Positions 55,503-64,000 of a DNA stretch of 64,000 bases are shown here, piece by piece. Position 1 is the first letter of the stretch, and each line of letters begins with the position of its first letter. The position numbers and the translations under genes are program-made. The stretch comes from Blautia liquoris (GTDB taxonomy: Bacteria; Bacillota; Clostridia; Lachnospirales; Lachnospiraceae): contig NZ_CP063304.1 of assembly GCF_015159595.1 (NCBI RefSeq), forward strand, positions 372,001 to 436,000, given 5' to 3'. The notes under the pieces were generated by a model. It was given only the letters and a program-made list of their open reading frames with translations. It was not told where the DNA came from and ran no database searches.

Positions 55503-56042
55503 GTGAGTAGATTACATGACAGCTACAACAGTGAAATTGTTGATGCGTTGACAAAAAAATTTGAATACAAGAATGTTATGGAAGTGCCGAAACTTTCAAA
55601 GATCGTTATTAACATGGGTGTCGGTGAGGCAAAAGAGAATGCGAAAGTATTAGATGCTGCAGTCAGTGATCTGACAGCGATCTCAGGTCAGAAACCGGTT
55701 CTTACAAAAGCAAAAAAATCTGTTGCTAACTTTAAGATCAGAGAAGGAATGCCGATTGGATGCAAAGTTACCTTACGAGGTGAGAGAATGTATGAATTCC
55801 TCGATCGTCTGGTAAATCTTGCACTTCCTCGTGTTCGAGATTTCCGCGGTGTGAATCCTAATGCGTTTGACGGAAGAGGAAATTATGCCCTAGGTATCAA
55901 AGAGCAGTTAATCTTCCCTGAAATCGAATATGACAAAGTCGACAAAGTTCGTGGAATGGATATTATCTTCGTTACAACAGCGAAAACAGATGAAGAAGCT
56001 AGAGAATTATTGGCTCAGTTCAATATGCCGTTTGCTAAATAA
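55503..56042 (+). CDS. rplE: 50S ribosomal protein L5
   Basis: A 179-residue L5 with [33 protein letters not shown] and [22 protein letters not shown]. It binds 5S rRNA. The start is GTG at 55503, with GAGAGGAGG upstream. Confidence 0.97.
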   Translation: MSRLHDSYNSEIVDALTKKFEYKNVMEVPKLSKIVINMGVGEAKENAKVLDAAVSDLTAISGQKPVLTKAKKSVANFKIREGMPIGCKVTLRGERMYEFLDRLVNLALPRVRDFRGVNPNAFDGRGNYALGIKEQLIFPEIEYDKVDKVRGMDIIFVTTAKTDEEARELLAQFNMPFAK

Positions 56043-56051
56043 GGAGGAAAT

Positions 56052-56237
56052 ATGGCTAAAAAGTCAATGAAAATTAAACAGCAGCGTGCACCGAAATACT
56101 CTTCAAGAGCGTATAATCGCTGCAGAATATGTGGTCGTCCGCATGGATATTTAAGAAAATATGGAATCTGCAGAATTTGCTTCCGTGAGTTAGCATATAA
56201 GGGTCAGATCCCGGGAGTTAAAAAAGCGAGCTGGTGA
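56052..56237 (+). CDS. rpsZ: 30S ribosomal protein S14, zinc-binding type Z
   Basis: A 61-residue S14 of the zinc-containing (C+) type, with [20 protein letters not shown] providing four Cys ligands. AAGGAGG precedes the ATG. The stop TGA is the point where the first intra-operon repeat begins. Confidence 0.97.
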   Translation: MAKKSMKIKQQRAPKYSSRAYNRCRICGRPHGYLRKYGICRICFRELAYKGQIPGVKKASW

Positions 56238-56394
56238 CCGAAAGCAACTTAGCGAAAGCAAGCCATAGGCGTTGAGCTTAATGCGAGGCTGTTCGTGAAC
56301 CTTAACGAGTACGAAGTACGAGTTTAGTTGAACGAACCACCCTCTGTTCTCGATACCCCCTGGAGCATGAGCTTAGTTGAATGAACTCACCCGT
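56238..56394 (+). repeat. Diverged copy of the intra-operon repeat, rpsZ-rpsH gap
   Basis: It begins right after the rpsZ stop with CCGAAAGCAACTTAGCGA, identical to the start of the repeat after rpsH, and later shares CCTTAACGAGTAC and AGTACGAGTTTAGTTGA. An insertion of about 45 bases follows before the common end AATGAACTCACCCGT. The gap is 185 bases in an operon whose other gaps are mostly below 30. No open frame is supported in it. Confidence 0.85.
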
Positions 56395-56422
56395 CACGAT
56401 AGATATAGAAGGAGGAAAAACA

Positions 56423-56824
56423 ATGACAATGAGTGATCCTATTGCAGATATGCTTACAAGAATTCGTAATGCAAATACTGCAAAGCATGATACCGTAGAT
56501 GTTCCGGCATCAAAGATGAAAATCGCTATTGCTGATATCCTTGTTGATGAAGGCTATATTGCCAAATATAACATTATTGATGAGGGAAGCTTTAAAACAA
56601 TCCATATTGTGTTAAGATATGGTGCGGATAAAAATGAAAAGATTATTACAGGCTTAAAGAGAATTTCAAAGCCTGGACTTCGAGTATATGTTAACAAAGA
56701 CCAACTTCCAAGAGTACTTGGTGGCCTGGGCATAGCAATTATTTCTACGAATAAAGGTGTCATCACAGATAAAGAAGCGAGAAAACAGAACGTCGGCGGA
56801 GAAGTACTTGCATTCGTGTGGTGA
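56423..56824 (+). CDS. rpsH: 30S ribosomal protein S8
   Basis: A 133-residue S8 with [14 protein letters not shown] and a C-terminal [26 protein letters not shown]. The ATG at 56423 follows AAGGAGG; the second ATG at 56429 is also possible. A frame from 56381 reads through repeat sequence and is not used. S8 regulates the spc operon in E. coli. Repeats lie on both sides of it. Confidence 0.96.
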   Translation: MTMSDPIADMLTRIRNANTAKHDTVDVPASKMKIAIADILVDEGYIAKYNIIDEGSFKTIHIVLRYGADKNEKIITGLKRISKPGLRVYVNKDQLPRVLGGLGIAIISTNKGVITDKEARKQNVGGEVLAFVW

Positions 56825-56827
56825 CCG

Positions 56828-56940
56828 AAAGCAACTTAGCGATTGACGAGCCGGTAGGCGAAGACAGAGCTTAGTGCGAGGTCGTTCGCGAACCTTAACG
56901 AGTACAAAGTACGAGTTTAGTTGAGTGAACTTACCCGTGG
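56828..56940 (+). repeat. 113-bp tandem repeat, unit 1
   Basis: The unit starts AAAGCAACTTAGCGATTGAC three bases after the rpsH stop. It contains the palindrome GTTCGCGAAC and several variants of CTTAG/CTTAAC-GAG. Unit 2 differs at two positions. Confidence 0.95.
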
Positions 56941-57053
56941 AAAGCAACTTAGCGATTGACGAGCCGGTAGGCGAAGACAGAGCTTAGTGCGAGGTCGTTC
57001 GCGAACCTTAACGAGTACAAAGTGCGAGTTTAGTTGAGTGAACTCACCCGTGG
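56941..57053 (+). repeat. 113-bp tandem repeat, unit 2
   Basis: Matches unit 1 except AAAGTGCGAG for AAAGTACGAG and AACTCACCC for AACTTACCC. Its end AACTCACCCGT is shared with the rpsZ-rpsH copy. Confidence 0.95.
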
Positions 57054-57103
57054 AAAGCAACTTAGCGATTGACGAGCCGGTAGGCGAAGACAGAGCTTAG
57101 TGT
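57054..57103 (+). repeat. 113-bp tandem repeat, partial unit 3
   Basis: Fifty bases identical to the start of units 1 and 2, broken after CTTAGTG. The rest of the 376-base rpsH-rplF gap (57104-57200) is AT-rich with a purine-rich GAAGAGGACG stretch paired loosely with CTTCCTCTTC, and no open frame. Confidence 0.93.
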
Positions 57104-57200
57104 GCTGTTGTTTATAAATTAGAAATACTGAAAACAGAAGAGGACGTTTTTTATAAGATCTTCCTCTTCCGAGAATTTAAGTTATAGGAGGAAATTTGGT

Positions 57201-57740
57201 ATGTCACGTATTGGAAGACAGCCAGTTGTTGTTCCTGACGGCGTAACAGTCGAGATTAAAGAGAACAATGATGTAATAGTTAAAGGACCAAAAGGAACAC
57301 TTGAGAGGTCCCTCCCAATTGAAATGGAAATTAAATTGGAAGATGGAAAGGTAATTGTTACCAGACCAAATGATCAAAAAAAGATGAAATCATTACACGG
57401 CTTGACCAGAACACTGATTTCAAACATGGTTATCGGTGTGAAAGATGGCTTTGAGAAGACTCTTGAGGTTAACGGTGTAGGTTATAGAGCTGCAAAACAG
57501 GGCAAGAAACTTGTACTAACATTAGGCTACTCTCATCCGGTAGAAATGAATGATCCAGAGGGATTGGAATCCATTGTAGACGGAAATAAAATTACCATAA
57601 AGGGAACCGACAAAGAAAAAGTAGGCCAATACGCTGCTGAAATCAGAGACAAGAGAAGACCCGAACCTTACAAGGGCAAGGGAATCAAGTATACTGATGA
57701 AGTGATCAGACGTAAAGTTGGTAAAACTGGTAAGAAATAA
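57201..57740 (+). CDS. rplF: 50S ribosomal protein L6
   Basis: A 179-residue L6 with [15 protein letters not shown], the [24 protein letters not shown] core and a C-terminal [11 protein letters not shown]. It sits near the GTPase-associated centre. TAGGAGG precedes the ATG at 57201. Confidence 0.98.
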   Translation: MSRIGRQPVVVPDGVTVEIKENNDVIVKGPKGTLERSLPIEMEIKLEDGKVIVTRPNDQKKMKSLHGLTRTLISNMVIGVKDGFEKTLEVNGVGYRAAKQGKKLVLTLGYSHPVEMNDPEGLESIVDGNKITIKGTDKEKVGQYAAEIRDKRRPEPYKGKGIKYTDEVIRRKVGKTGKK

Positions 57741-57757
57741 ATAAGGAGAGTGTGGAA

Positions 57758-58126
57758 ATGATTAATAAAGTATCAAGAACGCAAGTTCGCCAGAAAAAGC
57801 ATAGAAGAATGCGTAATCATATCGCTGGTACCGCTGCTAAGCCACGTCTTTGTGTGTTTAGAAGCAACAATCATATGTATGCTCAGATTATTGATGATAC
57901 AGTTGGAAGTACTTTGGTTTCCGCTTCTACTCTTCAGAAAGACGTAAAAGCAGAATTAGAGAAAACCAATGATGTCAAAGCAGCAGCATATCTCGGCAGT
58001 GTAATAGGAAAAAAAGCGGTTGATGCAGGTATCACTGAAGTCGTTTTCGACAGAGGCGGTTTCATATATCAGGGTAAAGTTCAGGCATTAGCAGATGGAG
58101 CCCGCGAGGCAGGTCTGAAATTCTAG
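57758..58126 (+). CDS. rplR: 50S ribosomal protein L18
   Basis: A 122-residue L18 with [20 protein letters not shown], a 5S rRNA binder. The ATG at 57758 is 9 bases from AAGGAG; an in-frame GTG at 57752 is too close to that site. Confidence 0.97.
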   Translation: MINKVSRTQVRQKKHRRMRNHIAGTAAKPRLCVFRSNNHMYAQIIDDTVGSTLVSASTLQKDVKAELEKTNDVKAAAYLGSVIGKKAVDAGITEVVFDRGGFIYQGKVQALADGAREAGLKF

Positions 58127-58146
58127 GAAAGGAAGGAAAAGAACAC

Positions 58147-58656
58147 ATGAGACATACAATCATTGATGCCAGCCAGTTAGAACTGGAAGAGAAAGTCGTA
58201 TCTATCAAACGTGTTACCAAGGTTGTTAAAGGTGGTCGTAACTTCCGTTTTACTGCTTTAGTAGTAGTTGGTGACCACAACGGACATGTTGGCGCAGGTC
58301 TTGGAAAGGCAGCAGAAATTCCGGAAGCAATTCGCAAGGGAAAAGAAGATGCCACTAAGAAGTTGATCACTGTTGCTACAGATGAGTACAATAGTATCAC
58401 ACATGATGTTATCGGAAAATACGGCAGTTCCAACGTACTGCTTAAGAGAGCTCCCGATGGTACTGGAGTAATTGCAGGAGGACCTACACGTGCCGTAATA
58501 GAGATGGCCGGAATTAAGAATATTCGTACAAAGTCTTTAGGCTCGAATAACAAGCAAAATGTAGTTTTAGCGGCAATTGAAGGACTTAGTCAGTTAAAGA
58601 CACCTGAAGAGGTAGCTAAACTCCGTGGAAAATCAGTTGATGAGATTCTGGCTTAA
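58147..58656 (+). CDS. rpsE: 30S ribosomal protein S5
   Basis: A 169-residue S5 with the double-stranded RNA-binding-like [19 protein letters not shown] and [20 protein letters not shown]. It affects decoding fidelity; spectinomycin-resistance changes map to its N-terminal loop in other bacteria. GGAAGGA precedes the ATG. Confidence 0.98.
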   Translation: MRHTIIDASQLELEEKVVSIKRVTKVVKGGRNFRFTALVVVGDHNGHVGAGLGKAAEIPEAIRKGKEDATKKLITVATDEYNSITHDVIGKYGSSNVLLKRAPDGTGVIAGGPTRAVIEMAGIKNIRTKSLGSNNKQNVVLAAIEGLSQLKTPEEVAKLRGKSVDEILA

Positions 58657-58670
58657 AGGAGGACGAAAAA

Positions 58671-58853
58671 ATGGCAGATAAATTAAAAATAACCTTAGTA
58701 AAGTCTACGATTGGTGCAATACCAAAGCATAAAAAGACTGTAGAAGCGCTGGGACTTAGAAAACTTAACAAGACAGTTGAGATGCCAGATAATCCTGCCG
58801 TACGCGGTATGATTCATCAGGTAAGCCATCTGGTTAAAGTAGAAGAGGCTTAA
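58671..58853 (+). CDS. rpmD: 50S ribosomal protein L30
   Basis: A 60-residue L30 with [25 protein letters not shown] and [21 protein letters not shown] precedes the ATG. Confidence 0.97.
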   Translation: MADKLKITLVKSTIGAIPKHKKTVEALGLRKLNKTVEMPDNPAVRGMIHQVSHLVKVEEA

Positions 58854-58883
58854 ACGTTTAGAATTATAGAAGGAGGTACCATA

Positions 58884-59327
58884 ATGGACTTATCAAATTT
58901 ACAGCCTGCCGAAGGTTCCAGACAGAGCAATATGTTCCGAAAAGGCCGTGGACATGGATCGGGTAACGGAAAAACAGCCGGCAAGGGACATAAAGGGCAG
59001 AAAGCCCGTTCGGGAAAAGGACCGAGACCAGGCTTTGAAGGCGGACAGATGCCGTTGTACAGACGTCTTCCCAAGAGAGGATTTAAGAACATAAACTCTA
59101 AGGAGATTGTCGGCATTAATGTCAGCGCTTTAGATCGTTTCGAAGATGGCGCAGAAGTAACTGTAGCTTCATTAGTTGAGAGTGGGATTGTGACCAATCC
59201 AAAAGATGGAGTTAAGATCTTAGGTAGTGGTGAAATTTCCAGGAAACTGACAGTGAAAGTGAATGCCTTTAGTGAAAGCGCAAAAGCTAAGATTGAGGCA
59301 GCAGGTGGAACAGCCGAGGTGATCTAA
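58884..59327 (+). CDS. rplO: 50S ribosomal protein L15
   Basis: A 147-residue L15 with a Gly/Arg/Lys-rich N-terminus ([20 protein letters not shown]) and a folded C-terminal half. It is a late assembly protein. AAGGAGG precedes the ATG; the stop overlaps the secY start (TAATG). Confidence 0.97.
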   Translation: MDLSNLQPAEGSRQSNMFRKGRGHGSGNGKTAGKGHKGQKARSGKGPRPGFEGGQMPLYRRLPKRGFKNINSKEIVGINVSALDRFEDGAEVTVASLVESGIVTNPKDGVKILGSGEISRKLTVKVNAFSESAKAKIEAAGGTAEVI

Positions 59328-60643
59328 TGTTTAAAACATTAAGAAACGCATTTAAGATCAAGGAAATTCGAAAAAAAATATTTTATGTTTTAATGATGTT
59401 GGTTGTGATCCGTTTCGGGTCACAACTTCCAGTACCCGGTGTTAATACTGCTTTCTTTGCTGATTTTTTTAAGAATAACAGTAATGAAGCCTTCAGTTTT
59501 CTGAATGCATTTACAGGAGGAGGATTTGATAATTTTTCAATCTTTGCACTCAGTATTACACCTTATATTACATCCTCTATCATTATACAGCTTCTGACGA
59601 TTGCCATCCCGAGCCTGGAAGAGATGCAAAGGGATGGAGAAGATGGAAGAAAAAAGATTACAGCACTTACGCGTTACGTTACAGTAGGGCTTGCTTTATT
59701 CGAATCGGTAGCTATGGCTGTCGGTTTTGGGAACAAAGGACTTCTGAATGATATGACGTTAATTAACGTAATTGTTGCCGTTGCATCTCTTACAGCCGGT
59801 TCAGCTTTCCTGATGTGGGCAGGAGAACAGATCAATGACAAAGGGGTCGGAAATGGTATCTCCATGGTCCTGCTTATTAATATCTTATCGCGAATACCGA
59901 CAGATATGGTGACTTTGTTTAATAAGTTTATCAAAGGTAAAACTATTGCAAAAGGTGTTTTGGCAGGAGTTATTATATTCTTGATTATTCTTGTACTCAC
60001 TGTTTTCGTTTTAGTGTTAAATGGTGCAGAGCGAAGGATTCCTGTCCAGTATTCTAAGAAAATGCAGGGAAGAAGAATGGTAGGCGGTCAGTCTTCCAAT
60101 ATTCCTCTGAAAGTCAATACAGCAGGAGTTATGCCAATTATCTTCACATCGTCAATTATGTCTTTCCCTGGAATTATCGCATCTTTTATCGGAAAAGCAA
60201 ATGTAGGCGGATGGGGCGGAAAAGTTTTGGGTGTACTCAACTCCGCGAATTGGTTCAAAAAAGATAATATGTTTAATACGATTGGATTGATTCTCTATGT
60301 TGTATTAGTGATATTCTTTGCTTACTTTTATACTTCAATTACTTTTAATCCATTGGAAGTTGCAGATAACATGAAAAAACAAGGCGGTTTTATACCAGGC
60401 ATTCGTCCGGGGAAAGCTACTGTCGAATATTTGAATTCAATCTTGAATTATGTTATTTTTATAGGTGCTGCAGGGCTTACAATTGTAGCAATCATACCGT
60501 TTTTCTTTAACGGCATGTTTAATGCAACCGTTTCCTTTGGCGGAACATCCCTTATTATTATAGTATCTGTCATACTGGAGACATTAAAACAGGTTGAATC
60601 TATGATGCAGGTTCGTAATTATAAAGGATTTTTGAACGATTAA
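59327..60643 (+). CDS. secY: Preprotein translocase subunit SecY
   Basis: A 438-residue ten-helix membrane channel that passes preproteins with SecA, SecE and SecG. It has PVPGVNT at the start, SIFALSITPYITSSIIIQLL, and the RRIPVQYSKKMQGRRMVGGQSS loop that contacts SecA. Translation is coupled to rplO through TAATG. Confidence 0.98.
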   Translation: MFKTLRNAFKIKEIRKKIFYVLMMLVVIRFGSQLPVPGVNTAFFADFFKNNSNEAFSFLNAFTGGGFDNFSIFALSITPYITSSIIIQLLTIAIPSLEEMQRDGEDGRKKITALTRYVTVGLALFESVAMAVGFGNKGLLNDMTLINVIVAVASLTAGSAFLMWAGEQINDKGVGNGISMVLLINILSRIPTDMVTLFNKFIKGKTIAKGVLAGVIIFLIILVLTVFVLVLNGAERRIPVQYSKKMQGRRMVGGQSSNIPLKVNTAGVMPIIFTSSIMSFPGIIASFIGKANVGGWGGKVLGVLNSANWFKKDNMFNTIGLILYVVLVIFFAYFYTSITFNPLEVADNMKKQGGFIPGIRPGKATVEYLNSILNYVIFIGAAGLTIVAIIPFFFNGMFNATVSFGGTSLIIIVSVILETLKQVESMMQVRNYKGFLND

Positions 60644-60657
60644 GAACGTTTACATTG

Positions 60658-60685
60658 GGCTGTGGCGTGTAATTCCGTCATAGCC
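60658..60685 (+). promoter_or_regulatory. Hairpin between secY and adk
   Basis: GGCTGTGGCG pairs with CGTCATAGCC (10 pairs, two G-U) around an 8-base loop, followed by TTTATGGG. It may be a partial terminator or processing site within the operon. Confidence 0.5.
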
Positions 60686-60707
60686 TTTATGGGATTGGAG
60701 ATGAAAG

Positions 60708-61352
60708 ATGAAGATCATTATGTTAGGTGCACCGGGTGCCGGAAAAGGAACTCAGGCTGAAAAAATAGCGGATCGATATCATATACCACATATCTCAACA
60801 GGGGACATATTCCGTGCGAATATCAGTGAGGGGACGGAACTTGGTAAAAAAGTAAAAAAGTATATTGATCAGGGACAGCTGGTTCCGGACGAACTGACTT
60901 GCGATTTGGTCGTGGACCGTATTTCAAAATCTGATGCGGCAAATGGTTATGTATTGGATGGATTTCCGAGAACAATTCCACAGGCAAAAACCCTCACGGA
61001 CGCTATGGATGAGCGAAATGAAAAAATTGATTATGCAATCAGTGTAGAAGTGCCTGATAAGGACATCATAGAACGTATGTCAGGACGCAGAGTATGTCCC
61101 GGATGTGGTGCCACATATCATATCAAACATCAGCCGCCAAAGCAGGAAGGGATCTGCGATAAATGTAAAAAAGAGCTGGCGATGAGAGATGACGATCAGC
61201 CGGAAACTGTGAAAAAACGACTGAAAGTTTATCATGAACAGACCAGTCCGCTGATTGACTTCTATCGCACTCAGGATGTTTTATATCAAGTTGATGGTAC
61301 AACTGGTATTGAAACGGTATTTTGCGATATAATGAAAATATTAGGAGTATAA
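60708..61352 (+). CDS. adk: Adenylate kinase
   Basis: A 214-residue enzyme balancing ATP, ADP and AMP. It has the P loop GAPGAGKGTQ, the AMP site GFPRTIPQA and a LID domain with four Cys (CPGCG and CDKC), the zinc-binding form usual in Gram-positive bacteria. It lies between secY and map, the usual spc order. Confidence 0.98.
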   Translation: MKIIMLGAPGAGKGTQAEKIADRYHIPHISTGDIFRANISEGTELGKKVKKYIDQGQLVPDELTCDLVVDRISKSDAANGYVLDGFPRTIPQAKTLTDAMDERNEKIDYAISVEVPDKDIIERMSGRRVCPGCGATYHIKHQPPKQEGICDKCKKELAMRDDDQPETVKKRLKVYHEQTSPLIDFYRTQDVLYQVDGTTGIETVFCDIMKILGV

Positions 61353-61356
61353 AGCG

Positions 61357-62118
61357 ATGTCTGTATCTATTAAAAATGCCAGGGAAATTGAGCTGATGAG
61401 ATATGCGGGACATCTGTTGGAAAAGGTCCATGACGAACTGGGTCAGGCTATTAAGCCGGGAATGTCAACCTGGGATATTGATCATCTAGGTGAAGAGATT
61501 ATCCGCAGTTTTGGATGTACACCGAACTTCCTTAATTATGAAGGATATCCTGCATCTATTTGTGTATCAGTCAATCAAGAAGTTGTACATGGGATTCCAA
61601 AAAAGAATCGCATCTTAAAAGAAGGCGATATCGTAAGTCTTGATGCTGGCCTTATCTACAAAGGATATCATTCCGATGCCGCACGTACACATGCAGTAGG
61701 AGAGATCAGCGATGAGGCAGAAAAACTCATACAAGTTACAGAACAAAGCTTTTTCGAAGGAATCAGGATGGCAAAAGCAGGGAATCACTTGCATCAGATA
61801 TCGGCAGCAATTGGTAATTACGCAGAAAGCTTTGGATACGGTGTTGTTCGAGATCTTACAGGTCATGGAATCGGTACACATCTTCATGAAGACCCGATGA
61901 TTCCGAACTTTGCATGTAAGAGCCGTGGAATTCGTCTGCAGCCGGGCATGACACTTGCAATTGAACCTATGATAACACAGGAAAGTCCTGAAATTTACTG
62001 GTTGGATGATGACTGGACAGTTGTCACAGCAGATGGAAAACTCTCAGCACATTATGAGAATACAATTCTGATTACTGAGGATGAGCCTGAGATCCTGACT
62101 TTGACACACGTGAGGTGA
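61357..62118 (+). CDS. map: Methionine aminopeptidase, type I
   Basis: A 253-residue enzyme that removes the initiator methionine. Metal ligands are visible in SLDAGLIYKGYHSDAART (two Asp), GHGIGTHLHEDP (His), AIEPM (Glu) and HYENTILI (Glu). It follows adk by four bases. Confidence 0.97.
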   Translation: MSVSIKNAREIELMRYAGHLLEKVHDELGQAIKPGMSTWDIDHLGEEIIRSFGCTPNFLNYEGYPASICVSVNQEVVHGIPKKNRILKEGDIVSLDAGLIYKGYHSDAARTHAVGEISDEAEKLIQVTEQSFFEGIRMAKAGNHLHQISAAIGNYAESFGYGVVRDLTGHGIGTHLHEDPMIPNFACKSRGIRLQPGMTLAIEPMITQESPEIYWLDDDWTVVTADGKLSAHYENTILITEDEPEILTLTHVR

Positions 62119-62122
62119 GGCC

Positions 62123-62386
62123 ATGAGAGATCCCAGCGTTGGCATGTTTGCAAGAAGCCTTGCAGGACATGATAAAGGAAGACTATATATTATCATTAAA
62201 ACAGACGATGAGTATCTTTATCTGGCAGATGGAAAAAACCATACTGTGCTTCGTCCAAAGAAAAAGAAAAGAAAACACATCCAACATGAATCAGAGCTGT
62301 CTGAGATTATAGGTGAGAGGATTGCAGCAAAAAGCCCAATCCTTGATGAAGATATTATCAAAGCAATGAAAACCAAGGAGGTTTAA
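62123..62386 (+). CDS. KOW-domain RNA-binding protein (L14e-like)
   Basis: An 87-residue protein with an L14e/L27e-like KOW fold ([19 protein letters not shown]) and a basic middle ([13 protein letters not shown]). It is regularly found between map and infA in Clostridia and is presumed to bind rRNA. GTGAGG precedes the ATG. Confidence 0.85.
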   Translation: MRDPSVGMFARSLAGHDKGRLYIIIKTDDEYLYLADGKNHTVLRPKKKKRKHIQHESELSEIIGERIAAKSPILDEDIIKAMKTKEV

Positions 62387-62388
62387 GA

Positions 62389-62607
62389 ATGTCAAAATCA
62401 GATGCAATTGAAGTGGAAGGCAAAGTGCTCGAGAAACTTCCCAATGCTATGTTCAAAGTAGAACTGGAGAATAAGCATGTTGTCCTTGCTCACATCAGTG
62501 GAAAACTCCGTATGAATTATATCCGTATCCTTCCGGGAGACAAAGTGACCATTGAGCTGTCACCGTATGACCTGGATAAAGGACGTATTATCTGGAGAGA
62601 TAAATAA
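62389..62607 (+). CDS. infA: Translation initiation factor IF-1
   Basis: A 72-residue OB-fold factor ([46 protein letters not shown]) that blocks the A site during initiation. AAGGAGG precedes the ATG. It is the last gene of the ribosomal cluster here; rpmJ and the alpha block do not follow. Confidence 0.98.
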   Translation: MSKSDAIEVEGKVLEKLPNAMFKVELENKHVVLAHISGKLRMNYIRILPGDKVTIELSPYDLDKGRIIWRDK

Positions 62608-62631
62608 TTTAAAGCCTTTAGACGATTCATC

Positions 62632-62690
62632 AACTTATCGGAAGGAAAGCAAATGCCTTCATAAGCCGCTTGCTTTCCTTCCGATAAGTT
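62632..62690. repeat. Perfect 21-bp inverted repeat after infA
   Basis: The arms 62632-62652 and 62670-62690 are exact reverse complements around a 17-base spacer, with cores GGAAGGAAAGC and GCTTTCCTTCC. No T tract follows. The 360-base gap 62608-62967 otherwise holds the opp promoter and leader terminator. Confidence 0.9.
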
Positions 62691-62760
62691 ATACATACTG
62701 TTATGAAGGCGTTGTATACCTCTATGGTATGATTTGTCAGGATTCCTTGACAAAAATAGA

Positions 62761-62789
62761 TTGACGTATAGAAGCAAAAAGGCTATAAT
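62761..62789 (+). promoter_or_regulatory. Sigma-A promoter of the oligopeptide permease operon
   Basis: TTGACG, 17 bases, TATAAT (one mismatch to consensus). A second TTGACA at 62747 has no matching -10. Confidence 0.85.
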
Positions 62790-62882
62790 AGAGTTTGTTG
62801 ACCGGAATCAAGAGCATAATTAATTTGGCTTCATGAGACGTTTTTCATACTTTTTAGGGTGTGAATCATAATCAGAAAACTG

Positions 62883-62909
62883 AAAATCCAAGGGATTGGA
62901 TTTTTTTTT
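62883..62909 (+). terminator. Intrinsic terminator in the opp leader
   Basis: AAAATCCAA pairs with TTGGATTTT around a 4-base loop and runs into nine T. It lies between the promoter and the first gene, so it must be bypassed for expression, suggesting attenuation. Confidence 0.8.
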
Positions 62910-62967
62910 AAATTCATATGTCCATCTAGTAAAGACAAATGTATAAAAAAGAAAAGGAGTAGTACCA

Positions 62968-63879
62968 ATGACGAAGTATGTGGGTAAGAGAATTGTTCTT
63001 GCTTTGGTCACGTTGTTTATCGTATGTGGTATCACGTTTTTTGCGATGAATGCCATTCCCGGCGGGCCATTCGACGGAGAAAAAGCCATTTCACCTGAAG
63101 TGAAGGCAGAGATGGAAAAGAGATTTAACCTTGATAAACCGGTTTCTCAGCAATTTATAATTTACATGAAGAACATATTACACGGCGATTTTGGTGTATC
63201 AGCGAAAACAGGTCGTGATATAGGAAAAACGATATCAACTTCCTTTAAAGTATCGGCTAAACTGGGTGCGATGGCAATTATAACTGCTGTTGTTTTTGGG
63301 GTGATTCTTGGGAGTAGTGCTGCTCTTACAAGAAATCATTTACCGGACAGGCTGATTATATTTTTATCTACATTAATATCTGCACTGCCAAGCTTTGTAT
63401 TGGCATCACTATTACTTCTGGCTTTTTGTATTAAGTTAAAATGGATACCAGTATGGAATCCGAAAAATCCAAATTATATATTACCGGTTATTTCACTTGC
63501 GGCTTATCCGATGGCCTATATCACCAGGCTGACAAAAACCAGTATGTTGGATGCTATGGGACAAGATTATGTCCGCACAGCAAAGGCAAAAGGGGTTGCA
63601 AGTTGGAAGGTTTTGTTTAAACATGCGCTGCGTAATGCGCTAATTCCTGTTGTCACTTATGTGGGACCTATGATTGCTTCGATTTTAACCGGAAGCCTTG
63701 TTATTGAGAAAATTTTTACAATTGGCGGTTTGGGGTCGAAATTTGTTGACAGTATTACGAATCGAGATTATCCATTAATTATGGGTGTGACAATATTTTT
63801 GGCGGTTTTGATGGTAACAATGAATCTGATTACAGATATCGTATACAAAATCATTGATCCGAGAATCAACTTGGATTAG
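62968..63879 (+). CDS. oppB: Oligopeptide ABC transporter permease OppB
   Basis: A 303-residue permease with six membrane segments, FFAMNAIPGGPFDGEK after the first helix, IYMKNILHGDFGVSAKTGRD, and the ATPase-coupling loop GQDYVRTAKAKGVASWKVLFKHALRNAL. The C-terminus ends in IDPRI. AAAAGGAG precedes the ATG at 62968. It is the first gene of a new operon; OppC begins 16 bases later. Confidence 0.94.
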   Translation: MTKYVGKRIVLALVTLFIVCGITFFAMNAIPGGPFDGEKAISPEVKAEMEKRFNLDKPVSQQFIIYMKNILHGDFGVSAKTGRDIGKTISTSFKVSAKLGAMAIITAVVFGVILGSSAALTRNHLPDRLIIFLSTLISALPSFVLASLLLLAFCIKLKWIPVWNPKNPNYILPVISLAAYPMAYITRLTKTSMLDAMGQDYVRTAKAKGVASWKVLFKHALRNALIPVVTYVGPMIASILTGSLVIEKIFTIGGLGSKFVDSITNRDYPLIMGVTIFLAVLMVTMNLITDIVYKIIDPRINLD

Positions 63880-63895
63880 GGAAGGAAAACAAAAG

Positions 63896-64000
63896 ATGGA
63901 CAACACAAATAATAATATAGATCAAATGCCTAAAAAATCTCCATTTAGTATGCAGATTGATTTACAGAAGTTTGAAAAAGCTACGGATGAAGAAAAACAC
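63896..64000 (+). CDS. oppC: Oligopeptide ABC transporter permease OppC, N-terminal fragment
   Basis: Thirty-five codons from the ATG at 63896 (GGGAAGGAAA upstream) to the window end, open throughout. The polar start (NTNNNIDQMPKKSPFSMQID) is typical of the cytoplasmic N-terminus of OppC before its first membrane helix. Identity rests mainly on position after oppB. Confidence 0.75.
   Translation, partial: MDNTNNNIDQMPKKSPFSMQIDLQKFEKATDEEKH

Noticed and set aside
56828-57103. CRISPR array
   Set aside because: The repeats are 113-bp head-to-tail units without unique spacers, and no cas genes are present.
62632-62690. Insertion sequence or MITE with terminal inverted repeats
   Set aside because: The arms are only 17 bases apart and no transposase or clear target duplication was seen, so a hairpin is the simpler reading.

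Overview
The window looks like chromosome from a spore-forming, low-to-mid GC Firmicute, most likely a gut Lachnospiraceae (Clostridia). The reasons are the complete spoIIAA-spoIIAB-sigF and spoVAA-AE clusters, a valS T-box leader, Gram-positive sugar uptake operons of the LplA/LplB/YtcP type, an LtaS-like sulfatase, and AGGAGG-type ribosome binding sites. No rRNA, tRNA, CRISPR array, transposase or phage gene was seen.

Positions 1-15.2 kb are accessory. They hold the end of an M20 amidohydrolase, a PucR regulator, an OmpR-type two-component pair and an AraC regulator. The AraC gene diverges from a five-to-six-gene glycan operon: a secreted clan-A-like glycosidase with a beta-helix adhesin-like region, a sugar ABC importer, a beta-glucuronidase and a glutaminase-A-like protein. 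At 15.3-18.05 kb lies a TetM-like translational GTPase fused to a YacP/Rae1-like NYN nuclease domain, the most unusual protein here. At 18.4-31.3 kb a GH38 alpha-mannosidase leads an oligopeptide-type ABC importer, followed by a heterodimeric ABC exporter pair.

The gap at 31.3-32.3 kb holds two divergent RNA devices. One is a cobalamin riboswitch on the minus strand, with its own promoter and a terminator but no normal target gene. The other is a T-box leader on the plus strand that leads into valS. Housekeeping and sporulation genes follow: an LtaS-like protein, folC, a 56-residue protein missed by length filters, a zinc-ribbon/TPR membrane protein, spoIIA-sigF, spoVA (with a sigma-G-type promoter), murB, rapZ, whiA, an HPr-like protein with Glu at position 15, and a membrane protein resembling an inactive signal peptidase.

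From 49.3 kb to 62.6 kb is the S10-spc ribosomal operon, with a strong promoter, a structured leader and the order rpsJ to infA. A 113-bp tandem repeat sits between rpsH and rplF, and a relative of it sits between rpsZ and rpsH. The usual rpmJ-rpsM-rpsK-rpsD-rpoA-rplQ block does not follow infA. Instead there is a perfect 21-bp inverted repeat and then a new oligopeptide permease operon, whose leader contains an intrinsic terminator. The window ends inside oppC.
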